Assembly (NCBI GenBank): GCA_934232845.1
Contig: CAKQGD010000072.1
Coordinates: 1 to 7,177 of the forward strand
From: an uncultured Oscillospiraceae bacterium
Lineage (GTDB): Bacteria; Bacillota; Clostridia; Oscillospirales; Ruminococcaceae
Direction: 5' to 3'
Length of the DNA: 7,177 bases
Notes under the pieces: model-generated
What the model saw: the letters and a program-made list of their open reading frames with translations, nothing else
Database searches by the model: none
What the model was told of the DNA's origin: nothing
Shown here: positions 1 through 6,167 of the stretch, piece after piece
How the letters are laid out: every line of letters starts with the position of its first letter
Position numbering within the stretch: the stretch's first letter is position 1
Position numbers and translations under genes: made by a program

Positions 1-161
1 ATACAGAGCAGCACCAGGAAAAATTGGGGTTTGTAATCGCGGAAAATATAAGACAGTAACCGTTTGGCGGAAGCTTTGTCCACAGGAGGACGTTTTGCGG
101 CGAAAGCCGCGGCTCTCGCTCCCGGACCGTGCATGGGAGCCGGACGTTTATTCTGCATCAT
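1..161 (-). CDS. ABC exporter half-transporter, second subunit (5' part only)
   Basis: Only the first 53 codons are in the window; the gene continues past position 1. The start is the first of two tandem ATG codons (161-159, 158-156), with an AAAGGGGG ribosome binding site at 177-170, eight bases upstream. The start lies inside the 3' end of the preceding ABC gene (14-nt overlap), so the two are probably translationally coupled. The visible peptide begins MMQNKRPAPMHGPGARAAAF: a basic, Gly/Pro/Ala-rich cytoplasmic tail, followed near residue 34 by RLLSYIFRDYKPQFF and the start of a hydrophobic segment. This pattern (proline/glycine tail, then a basic 'RLL-Y' run into TM1) is familiar from the second half of heterodimeric multidrug ABC exporters in Firmicutes. 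By inference it supplies the catalytically competent ATP site. Its domains are not visible, so the family call rests on the N-terminal pattern and on the operon. Confidence 0.8.
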   Translation of the reverse strand, partial: MMQNKRPAPMHGPGARAAAFAAKRPPVDKASAKRLLSYIFRDYKPQFFLVLLC

Positions 162-1887
162 CGCAAAGGCCCCCTTTCTGCTGAGACTCATAGACTTCAC
201 GATAGATTGCGTTGGAAAGAAGCAGTTCTTCGTGCGTACCCACCGCATCAATGCGGCCGTCATTGAGAACGATAATTTTATCGGCATCCTGTACGGAAGC
301 GATTCGCTGTGCGATGATAAATTTTGTGGTGTGAGGAATTTCCTCGGCAAAAGCTTTGCGGATCAGGCTGTCGGTACGGGTATCCACCGCACTTGTCGAA
401 TCATCGAGAATCAGGATTGCCGGCTTTTTCAGAAGAGCACGGGCAATACAAAGACGCTGTCTCTGTCCGCCGGAGACATTGGCGCCGCCTTGCTCCAAGT
501 GGGTATCATAACCTTCGGGAAATTCCCGAAGGAAGGAATCCGCCTGTGCGAGACGACAGGCGTGCCGCAGTTCATCTTCATTCGCATCGGGATTGCCCCA
601 GCGCAGATTTTCCTTGACTGTTCCGGAGAAAAGAACGTTTTTCTGCAGCACCATCGCAACCGCACCCCGCAATGCGTCGAGATCATAGTCCCGCACATCA
701 ATGCCTCCCACGAGAATGCGCCCCTGCGTCACATCATACAGGCGGGGAATCAGCTGCACCAAAGTACTTTTAGAGCTGCCGGTAGGTCCCACGATGCCGA
801 CGGTTTCACCGGATTTGATATTGAGGCATATATCCGTCAGGCACAGTTTATCGGTGCGGCCGGTATAGCTGAAACTGACATGCTCAAATACAACAGAACC
901 GTCCGCAACCTCTTTTACCGCATCTGCAGGGCTGATGAGATCGCTTTTTTCGTTGAGCAGCTCACAGACGCGCTGTGCACTGGCACGCGAAATCGTGATC
1001 ATCACAAAGACCATCGACAGCATCATCAGGGACGTCAGAATCTGCATCGAATATGTGATGATTGTCATCAGCTCACCGGTTGTCATTGAGCCGCTGACAA
1101 TCAGACGGGCGCCGAGCCAAGACGCAAGAAGAATACTGCCGTAGGAGCAAAACTGCATCAGCGGCATATTAAACGCAAGCAGTTTTTCTGCGCGGGTAAA
1201 ATCACGGTAAATTTCATCGGAAACGGAGGAAAATTTTTCGACCTCATAATTTTCACGTACAAAAGCCTTGACTACGCGCACTCCGTGGAGATTTTCCTGC
1301 ACGACGCGGTTCAGCTTGTCATAGGTGCGAAATACACGTTCAAAAATCGGATGGGCGTGCGTCATAATACAACCGAGTCCGACGCCGAGAATAGGAATCG
1401 TCAAAAGAAAAATAAACGAAAGCCGGCGGTTGACCGAAAATGCCATTGTTAATGAGAAAATCAGCATGACAGGAGAACGAACCGCGATGCGGATTATCAT
1501 TTGGTATGCATTTTGCAGATTAGATACGTCCGTTGTCAGACGAGTTACAATGCTGGAGGTTGAAAATTTATCGATATTGGAGAAAGAATAGTCCTGTACG
1601 GAGTAAAACAAATCGTGCCTGAGATTTTTGGCAAAACCCGCGGAAGCTTTTGCTGCGGCGCGTCCGGATAAAATGCCGAACGTAAGAGAACACAGCGTCG
1701 CCAGAATAAGCAAAAGGCCAATCTTTTGGATAACTGCCATGTTGCCTGCGTCGATGCCTTTATCAATCAGATCCGCCATCAGAAGCGGAATCAGAACTTC
1801 CATGATGACCTCTACCGTGACAAAAACGGGGGAGAGAATGGACGGAAGCTTATACTCCCGTACACAGAATAAGAGACGTTTGATCAT
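148..1887 (-). CDS. ABC exporter half-transporter (TMD-NBD), degenerate-site subunit
   Basis: This 579-residue protein has the usual length of a type IV (B-family) half-exporter: six membrane segments in about residues 15-300, then a nucleotide-binding domain (about 330-570). Visible motifs are Walker A GPTGSSKS (367-374), Q-loop Gln415, signature VSGGQ (471-475), Walker B ILILDD (491-496) and D-loop SAVD (499-502). Three positions deviate from canonical NBDs: Ser for the last Gly of Walker A, Asp496 where the catalytic Glu normally sits, and Gln526 (IIAQR) in place of the switch His. Asp plus Gln is the known signature of the degenerate half of heterodimers such as TM287/288 and BmrC/BmrD, which fits the second ABC gene just downstream. 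It likely exports drugs or other amphipathic compounds across the cytoplasmic membrane; the substrate is unknown. The ATG start overlaps the marR stop by four bases (ATGA), indicating coupling. Confidence 0.95.
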   Translation of the reverse strand: MIKRLLFCVREYKLPSILSPVFVTVEVIMEVLIPLLMADLIDKGIDAGNMAVIQKIGLLLILATLCSLTFGILSGRAAAKASAGFAKNLRHDLFYSVQDYSFSNIDKFSTSSIVTRLTTDVSNLQNAYQMIIRIAVRSPVMLIFSLTMAFSVNRRLSFIFLLTIPILGVGLGCIMTHAHPIFERVFRTYDKLNRVVQENLHGVRVVKAFVRENYEVEKFSSVSDEIYRDFTRAEKLLAFNMPLMQFCSYGSILLASWLGARLIVSGSMTTGELMTIITYSMQILTSLMMLSMVFVMITISRASAQRVCELLNEKSDLISPADAVKEVADGSVVFEHVSFSYTGRTDKLCLTDICLNIKSGETVGIVGPTGSSKSTLVQLIPRLYDVTQGRILVGGIDVRDYDLDALRGAVAMVLQKNVLFSGTVKENLRWGNPDANEDELRHACRLAQADSFLREFPEGYDTHLEQGGANVSGGQRQRLCIARALLKKPAILILDDSTSAVDTRTDSLIRKAFAEEIPHTTKFIIAQRIASVQDADKIIVLNDGRIDAVGTHEELLLSNAIYREVYESQQKGGLCDDAE

Positions 1888-2345
1888 AACATCCGCTCCT
1901 TTTCTTTTTCGATATTTTCCACATTTTTACGAATCCGTTTCAGCATTGACAATAGGGAGGAAATCTCCTCCTCTGAAAATCCCGCGGTAAGCTTTTGCTC
2001 ATAAATCTCAATTTCTTTCTCGTGCTGCTCACAGATTTTACGAGATTTTTCGGTTAATGACAGAGACTTAAAACGGGCATCATGAGGAGACGGCGTGCGT
2101 TCAATCAGTTGATTTTCTTCCATCAGAGAGAGAATTCCGCTGGCGGTTGACCGGCGAATGGAAAATTCTGCTTCAAGATCCTTTTGATAGGTTGCTTTGC
2201 CTTGTTTTTCATTCATATAAAGAATGCCCAGAAAAAAATTCTGCATGGCGGTCAAGTTCGGGCGACTGCCGCAGCTTTCTCCGAAGTTTGAGCGGCGGAT
2301 CATATTGGCGGTTCCGATCAGGCTGTGACCGATATGATTGTGCAT
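1884..2345 (-). CDS. MarR-family transcriptional regulator
   Basis: This 153-residue protein has the size and layout of a MarR dimer subunit: an N-terminal dimerisation helix (the first 30 residues are histidine- and serine-containing), a winged helix-turn-helix at about residues 54-80 (YQKDLEAEFSIRRSTASGIL region), and a wing at about 81-100 with the conserved D-x-R (Asp89, Arg91). A long charged C-terminal helix (105-150) completes the dimer interface. The ATG start is supported by an AGGAG site five bases upstream (2357-2351 region). It is the first gene of an operon with two ABC exporter halves, and its stop overlaps the next start (ATGA). Such regulators usually repress their own operon and release DNA when a small ligand binds; a palindrome overlapping the promoter supports this here. 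Which ligand it senses cannot be read from sequence. Confidence 0.93.
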   Translation of the reverse strand: MHNHIGHSLIGTANMIRRSNFGESCGSRPNLTAMQNFFLGILYMNEKQGKATYQKDLEAEFSIRRSTASGILSLMEENQLIERTPSPHDARFKSLSLTEKSRKICEQHEKEIEIYEQKLTAGFSEEEISSLLSMLKRIRKNVENIEKEKERML

Positions 2346-2363
2346 AATGATCTCCTCTTTTTG

Positions 2364-2379
2364 TTAGGATACGAACTAA
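2364..2379. promoter_or_regulatory. Candidate MarR operator
   Basis: An imperfect palindrome with TTAG and CTAA ends (TTAGGATACGAACTAA on the plus strand) sits just downstream of the -10 hexamer and across the predicted transcription start. MarR proteins typically bind 16-20 bp imperfect palindromes in this position and block initiation. The assignment to the adjacent regulator is inference; the adjoining ATGATATCAT palindrome (2380-2389) is an alternative or second half of the site. Confidence 0.5.
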
Positions 2380-2408
2380 ATGATATCATCCGGGGCTGTC
2401 GAAGTCAA
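2380..2408 (-). promoter_or_regulatory. Sigma-A promoter of the marR-ABC operon
   Basis: On the minus strand, TTGACT (2408-2403) is followed after exactly 17 bases by TATCAT (2385-2380). Each hexamer matches the sigma-70/sigma-A consensus at five of six positions. The predicted start of transcription falls near 2373, leaving a leader of about 28 bases before the marR ATG. The -10 region lies within a perfect 10-bp palindrome, ATGATATCAT (2380-2389). Confidence 0.8.
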
Positions 2409-2505
2409 TAGATTCCTCTGGAAACATTCTGTGAACAAAGATTGTGTATCCGCATTGTCTTGGGGCATACTATCATCAATCCGAAAAAAGGATTGGAGGG
2501 AAATT

Positions 2506-2718
2506 ATGAAAACGCTTGCAGTGATTTTAGCGGCCGCATTTGTTCTTTTGACAGCAGGCTGCACAGGGGAGAATCCTCCCAGCTCGAGTCTTTCCAGTTC
2601 GAGCAAGCCGTCCAGCAGCAGTTCCAAGCCGAGTAGCTCCGCTTCGGAGAGCAGTTCTATTTTAAGCAGCTCTTCTCACGAGAGCAGTTCCGGTTCTGCG
2701 GCGAATACCGGTAAGTGA
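2506..2718 (+). CDS. Small serine-rich lipoprotein
   Basis: The start is the ATG preceded by GGAGGG (2495-2500) at five bases. The product is 70 residues. Residues 1-18 form a signal peptide (Lys2, then a hydrophobic core AVILAAAFVLL) ending in the lipobox LTAGC, with the lipidated Cys at position 19. The mature part is about 51 residues and more than half serine, in runs of 3-5 separated by KP, A, E, IL and HE, with no folded domain visible. After signal peptidase II processing it should be anchored to the outer face of the cytoplasmic membrane as a disordered, potentially glycosylatable tail. The serines are encoded by mixed AGC/AGT/TCC/TCG/TCT codons, so the run is not a simple DNA repeat. 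It is divergent from the marR operon. No clear promoter could be fixed; weak -10-like TACTAT and TATCAT hexamers lie at 2468-2476. Function is unknown; in related bacteria such Ser-rich tails often head longer lipoproteins, so this may be a remnant. Confidence 0.75.
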   Translation: MKTLAVILAAAFVLLTAGCTGENPPSSSLSSSSKPSSSSSKPSSSASESSSILSSSSHESSSGSAANTGK

Positions 2719-2743
2719 CAAAAAAGATTTTAGGAAAAAAGAC

Positions 2744-2772
2744 TTGAAATTTTCTTCCGGCTGTGCTATTAT
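2744..2772 (+). promoter_or_regulatory. Promoter of tRNA-Ala
   Basis: TTGAAA (2744-2749), a 17-base spacer and TATTAT (2767-2772) form a good sigma-A promoter. A perfect TATAAT overlaps at 2770-2775 but would need a 20-base spacer. Transcription should start near 2779, about 12 bases before the mature 5' end of the tRNA. Confidence 0.75.
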
Positions 2773-2790
2773 AATCGACAGCGAAAGTCT

Positions 2791-2866
2791 GGGGGCGTAG
2801 CTCAGCTGGGAGAGCGTACGGTTCGCATCCGTAAGGTCGAGAGTTCGATCCTCTTCGTCTCCACCA
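2791..2866 (+). tRNA. tRNA-Ala, anticodon CGC (decodes GCG)
   Basis: The 76-base gene folds into a full cloverleaf: acceptor stem GGGGGCG (2791-2797) with CGTCTCC (2856-2862), D-stem GCTC/GAGC, anticodon stem TACGG/CCGTA around loop TTCGCAT (2822-2828), and T-stem GAGAG/CTCTT around TTCGATC (2844-2850). The acceptor stem has the G3-U70 wobble pair, the main identity element for alanyl-tRNA synthetase, which agrees with the CGC anticodon at 2824-2826. The discriminator is A2863 and the CCA end is encoded (2864-2866). It decodes GCG codons, which the more common UGC-anticodon Ala tRNA can usually also read. It stands alone, with accessory DNA starting right after it. Confidence 0.96.
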
Positions 2867-2873
2867 TTACAAT

Positions 2874-2915
2874 CTAATCCGAACATTTTTGTAACGCTTG
2901 ACGTGTTCGGGTTAG
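2874..2915. repeat. Inverted repeat just downstream of the tRNA
   Basis: CTAATCCGAACA (2874-2885) pairs with TGTTCGGGTTAG (2904-2915): 12 positions, one being a G-T pair, around an 18-base spacer. There is no T-run after either arm, so it is not a typical rho-independent terminator. Its place 7 bases from the tRNA 3' end would suit a recombinase arm site or a processing hairpin. Both are guesses. Confidence 0.55.
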
Positions 2916-3280
2916 TCGTTCAGATTGAACGCTAAAAAATAACCCCGCTTTCCGGTAATGGAAGGCGGGGTTATTCTATTCCGCTGAATGAAGTACACAA
3001 CCAACGCCGTGTAGTAGTGTAAAAGTGCCGTATCTTTGAAGCGGTACAATACCGAATTTTCCATGTTAAGCGCCGCTTGAAGTTTAATCCGGTCAGCGCG
3101 TCCGTGATTTCTGTTGATATAGAACCATTCAAGCACGGCTTGTTCTTTCTCCGGCAACTGCGCCAGCGTCTTTTTAATCAGCGCCGCCCGCTGCCGATCC
3201 TCGGCGCTGCTGCTGTCTGCAAGCTGCCTGTACTGCGTAAGATCGTAAATCGCCATTTCTTTCAGTTTAGAGAAGTCCAC
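2912..3280 (-). CDS. Sigma region 4-like / ArpU-like small regulator, probably altered at its 3' end
   Basis: The start is GTG at 3280, preceded by GGAGGG (3294-3289) eight bases upstream, inside the 3' end of the preceding sigma gene (14-nt overlap). The frame encodes 122 residues. The middle (about 27-92) is helical and resembles a region 4-type helix-turn-helix: LPEKEQAVLEWFYIN (42-56), then a variant HTH ending RFKDTALLHYY (80-90). Small proteins of this sort occur beside phage- or element-encoded sigma factors and in the ArpU-type late regulators; exact family membership is uncertain. The last 25-30 residues look unrelated, and the final 22 codons run through a strong terminator. In another frame a TAG stop occurs at 2978-2976, just before that terminator, so a one-base slip near 3005 may have extended the frame. 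It likely works with the upstream sigma-like protein. Confidence 0.6.
   Translation of the reverse strand: MDFSKLKEMAIYDLTQYRQLADSSSAEDRQRAALIKKTLAQLPEKEQAVLEWFYINRNHGRADRIKLQAALNMENSVLYRFKDTALLHYYTALVVYFIQRNRITPPSITGKRGYFLAFNLND
2934..2975 (-). terminator. Strong rho-independent terminator
   Basis: AATAACCCCGC (2938-2948) pairs perfectly with GCGGGGTTATT (2965-2975), and the stem continues inward through TTTCC/GGAAG (one G-T pair) to a six-base loop, giving 16 pairs. On the minus strand it is followed by six T residues (2939-2934), so it should end transcription coming from the sigma-like genes. On the plus strand it is followed by TTATTCTATT after the stem, so it may also stop tRNA transcription weakly. 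It lies inside the last 22 codons of the open frame at 2912-3280, which is unusual. Confidence 0.85.
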
Positions 3281-3953
3281 CCGTTATTCCCTCCAATTCT
3301 TTTATGTATCGCCGTTTCCATTCGTTTAATTGTTCTTCCGCCGCTAATGCCCGCTCCGGTGTCGTGCTTTCATACGAAGGAATTTCCGGCGGATCGTCGA
3401 AGTTTGAATAATAATACCGCCGTAACGGTTCGTTTTTGCTTAATACGTTTAGCGCTTTGTTTTTTACGCGGAACGCCTGTTGTGCGTCCGTAACTCCTAA
3501 TTCTTCCGCAAGCTGCGCCGTGCTTTTCTCTTCAAAGTACACCCCTTGAATAATTGCCCGCTGCTTTTGGCTTAAATCCTCCAGCGCGGCGGTAATCAGC
3601 TTTGAAAGCTCGCGTTGCTCAATCATCTTTTCCGGATCGCTGCTATCATCGGAAACGAACCCTTCTAATTCGTCGCCCTCTCCCTGCTTCGTTTCCTTGT
3701 TTAGTGAAGCTGGATCGGGCGGTAATTCCCATATTCGCCCGCGATCGCTGCGGACGCGCCGAATGCCAAGCATTTTATTAACGCAATCCGTATAGCGGTA
3801 TTTCAGATATGACGTGAAACGGAATTGCTTTGCCGGATCGTATGCGTTTAGCGCCTCGATCATTGCAAAATACCCGCATTGTATAAAATCTTCATTATCT
3901 ACAAAAGCGGAGTATTTTTGTTGCGCCGTCATGTAATACCGCGCTGCAAGCAT
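3267..3953 (-). pseudogene. Sigma-70-family RNA polymerase sigma factor, N-terminus missing
   Basis: The readable part, 228 residues from the first in-frame ATG at 3953, contains sigma region 2 (about 5-60, with EDFIQCGYFAMIEALNAYDP and the -10-binding helix FTSYLKYRYTD), a linker with the typical PDPASLNKE (80-87), region 4 (about 122-172, LSQKQRAIIQGVYFEE plus the HTH TAQLAEELGVTDAQQAFRVK), and an extra charged C-terminal tail to 228. Intact proteins of this type have roughly 25-35 residues before 'LAARYY' that form the first helix of region 2. Here the homology stops at about 3950 and an in-frame stop lies at 3989-3987. No ribosome binding site precedes the ATG at 3953, and the DNA beyond belongs to an oppositely oriented methylase fragment. 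A recombination breakpoint therefore removed its start and promoter. It may direct transcription of genes of a phage or integrative element; now it is likely silent or yields a truncated product. Confidence 0.75.
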
Positions 3954-3968
3954 GGCTGAAGTGGCACT

Positions 3969-4154
3969 GTGGCAAGACAGGTAAAATCAAAGCAGCGTGT
4001 GGCTGACCACGGCGAGGTATTTACAGCTGAGCGTGAAGTAGAAGCTATGTGCGATTTGGTGAAACAAGAAACAGAACGAATCGACAGTCGATTTTTGGAG
4101 CCAGCGTGTGGCGATGGAAACTTTCTATCCGTCATTCTGAAACGAAAATTATGA
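3969..4154 (+). pseudogene. N6-adenine DNA methyltransferase, N-terminal fragment
   Basis: A 61-residue frame opens with GTG at 3969 and stops at 4152-4154. It begins ARQVKSKQRVADHGEVFT and contains the S-adenosylmethionine-binding motif I as FLEPACGDGNF (42-52), followed by LSVILKRKL. This is the conserved head of a family of N-6 DNA methylases (often annotated as restriction subunit M) that normally run to several hundred residues and carry the catalytic NPPY-type motif IV. Motif IV and everything after it is missing. The sequence switches within a few bases to McrB coding sequence, so an internal deletion joined the two. No ribosome binding site or promoter is visible upstream, where the break with the sigma-factor gene lies. 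The fragment cannot methylate DNA. In its intact form it presumably protected host DNA from, or marked DNA for, the neighbouring nuclease system. Confidence 0.85.
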
Positions 4155-4630
4155 TGTTGATTGAAAAAGATTACCGTGGAACAAAAGCTACGCTGGCTTA
4201 TAGCGGTATGCCGTTCTCAGTGCCGGAAAATCTATATATCATCGGTATGATGAACACAGCAGACCGTAGATTGGCGATGATTGACTATGCATTGCGCAGA
4301 CGCTTCAGCTTCTTTGAAATGGAGCCCGGATTCAACTCCGACGGATTCCACAATTATCAGAATGCATTTGCAAACGAAACATTCAATGCCCTTATTGACC
4401 AGATTAAGGTGTTAAATAAGGAAATTGCCGAAGATAGCGCATTGGGTCGAGGTTTCAGAATTGGCCACAGCTATTTCTGTGGAAGAGAAGAATCAGGCTG
4501 CACAACGGACTGGATGCGTTCTGTGGTAGAATTTGATATTCTTCCTATGCTTGCTGAATACTGGTTTGATGAGCCAGCAAATTTGCAACGTTGGGAAAAG
4601 AATCTGCGTGGTGTGTTCGATGACGAATGA
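4151..4630 (+). pseudogene. mcrB: McrB-type AAA+ GTPase, C-terminal fragment
   Basis: Recognisable McrB sequence starts at the tandem ATG (4151) and gives 159 residues: LIEKDYRG (3-10), the conserved strand and sensor region LYIIGMMNTADRRLA (28-42, sensor Asn35), the arginine-rich ALRRRF (47-52), and the family C-terminal signature GRGFRIGHSYF (99-109). The Walker A and B motifs and the N-terminal DNA-recognition domain are absent, so the protein cannot bind or hydrolyse GTP. In intact McrB the sensor motif reads NTADRS; here the Ser is Arg40. The reading frame is open back to an ATG at 4049, but that upstream part is out-of-frame methylase DNA. The 4151 ATG overlaps the methylase-fragment stop (ATGA), which could allow re-initiation. 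The 3' end overlaps an ATG at 4627 (ATGA again), the expected coupling to mcrC. Confidence 0.85.
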
Positions 4631-5687
4631 TAAAGGCATATTCATAAAAAATACATAATACATGCTGTCGTATGCATTTCAGATTTTGAAACAGTCGAAT
4701 TATGAAAATGTGGCAGCCGAAAAATTCGATAAGGTACAGGACCTATTTGCGGCTATTCTTGCTAAAGGTGTGGCTAAGCAATTGAAGCAAGGCTTGTACC
4801 GTGAATATATGACACAGCATGAAACGCTCTCTGTCATGCGAGGCAAACTGTATATGCCGGAAACAATAAGAAATCGCATTCAGAGGAAACAGAAGCTGGC
4901 TTGCGAGTTTGATGAACTTTCCGAGAATAACCTCTTTAACCAAATATTGAAAACCACGATGCATTATCTGGTCAGAGACAGAGGCGTTTCCAGTGAGCAT
5001 AAATTAGCATTAAATAAGCTACGTGTGTTTTTTGATGGTGTTTCTCTGCTTGAGCCGTCATCCATTGAGTGGGGACGCCTTCACTACCAACGTAATAATA
5101 AGAACTACGAAATGCTCCTGAACATCTGCTATTTTGTTTTAGACGGCATGCTGCAGACGACAGAAAAGGGCGGCTATAAGATGGCCATGTTCTCTGATGA
5201 ACACATGGCCCGTCTGTATGAAAAGTTCATCCTTGAGTATTATCGCCAGCACCACACCTATCTTTCGGAGGCGAGAGCAGCACAGGTAAAATGGGACTTG
5301 CAGGGCGAAAACGATGAATCGATGATTCGCTTTTTACCGGTCATGCAAACGGACATCTTTTTGCGCCTTAAAGAAAAGGTCCTAATTCTGGATGCAAAAT
5401 ACTATGGCAGAACGCTTCAGAAGCAGTTTGATAAATACACACTGCATTCCGGGAATGTCTATCAGATTTTTACCTATGTGAAAAACCAAGACAAGACCAA
5501 TACCGGAAATGTTGCGGGTATGCTGGTTTACGCAAAAACGGGAGAAGATATTACTCCTGATTGCGTGTTTAACATGGGCGGTAATCAAATAGGAGCTAAG
5601 ACGCTGGACCTAAATAAAGACTTCAAATTGATTGCTGCGCAGCTTGATGCCATTGCGGAACAGTTCTTCGGAAAGGTGGTGGCCTGA
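4627..5687 (+). pseudogene. mcrC: McrC nuclease subunit, damaged start
   Basis: From ATG 4662 the frame gives 341 residues close to full-length McrC: MLSYAFQILK at the start, ELSENNLFNQILKTTM (85-100), YEKFILEYY (186-194), and the PD-(D/E)xK nuclease core with Asp231 (MQTD) and DAKYY (Asp244, Lys246), followed by LHSGNVYQIFTYV (261-273). McrC is the endonuclease that an McrB ring drives to cut modified DNA. Firmicute McrC proteins normally begin (M)IP-IKNIYYMLSYAF. Upstream of 4662 the in-frame codons read IFIKNT-stop-Y, so a Tyr codon has become TAA (4656-4658). The expected start, ATG 4627 overlapping the mcrB stop, is 35 bases from the Met codon, one base out of frame. Translation could only begin at 4662, which lacks a ribosome binding site. 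With its McrB partner truncated, the system is very probably dead. Confidence 0.8.
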
Positions 5688-6167
5688 TGTTGAAATTATT
5701 TCCTATAACAAATGGGGATGTAGTGTTTGGAAGGCATGATTTCACATATCAACGTGTTCTTGATGATTTTCCGAATACGAAATTTATAGGAATACTGACG
5801 TTTAACATTTCGCCAAAGGCTGACAGTGAACTTTTGCGGTCGCTGAAAACTGCATGCGCCAATGGAACAAACGCAGTGCTTGTTACCAATGCCGAAACGA
5901 TATCCTTCGTATTTCGGTGTGAAATATGAGTATCCAGCTAAAGAAAATATTCTTTTGTATAAACGACAGCTCGATCCTCGCAAATTCGGGTTGAGGCTCA
6001 GTCCATATTTTACATTCAAAAATCATGCAAAAGTAATCGTTACGGATAATTTGATTTATCTTGGGTCGAGTAATTTCTCTGATGAGAGTAGCGATAATCT
6101 TGAGTGCGGAATGGTGTCATCGGATAAGGAACTTATTAAATACGTTCAGAGGAGTGGGGAAAATTGA
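5687..6167 (+). pseudogene. Phospholipase D-like (HKD) nuclease, frameshifted
   Basis: The start ATG (5687) overlaps the mcrC stop by one base (TGATG), with AAAGGTGG upstream. The first frame encodes MLKLFPITNGDVVFGRHDF to about ...AVLVTN (residue 68, codon 5888-5890), then becomes nonsense and stops at 5929. The protein resumes in another frame from 5892: PKRYPSYFGV, then HAKVIVTD, an exact H-x-K-x4-D phosphodiesterase motif (His codon at 6024), followed by GSSNFSDES. Adding two bases at 5890/5891, for example restoring AATATGCCG from AATGCCG, would rejoin the two parts into about 160 residues. Only one HKD motif is visible, as in restriction nucleases of the NgoFVII/PLD type, which act as dimers. 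The C-terminus ends abruptly at KYVQRSGEN, with the stop (6165-6167) touching a long hairpin, so it too looks truncated. The family call is confident; activity is unlikely. Confidence 0.8.

Noticed and set aside
64..1089. Long plus-strand open frame (341 codons)
   Set aside because: It is the antisense shadow of the ABC exporter gene, whose minus-strand product has every expected NBD motif. The plus-strand translation shows no domain.
4049..4150. Upstream extension of the McrB fragment to ATG 4049
   Set aside because: These codons are the methylase head read in the wrong frame. The methylase frame here gives FLEPACGDGNF, a real motif, so McrB homology begins only at 4151.
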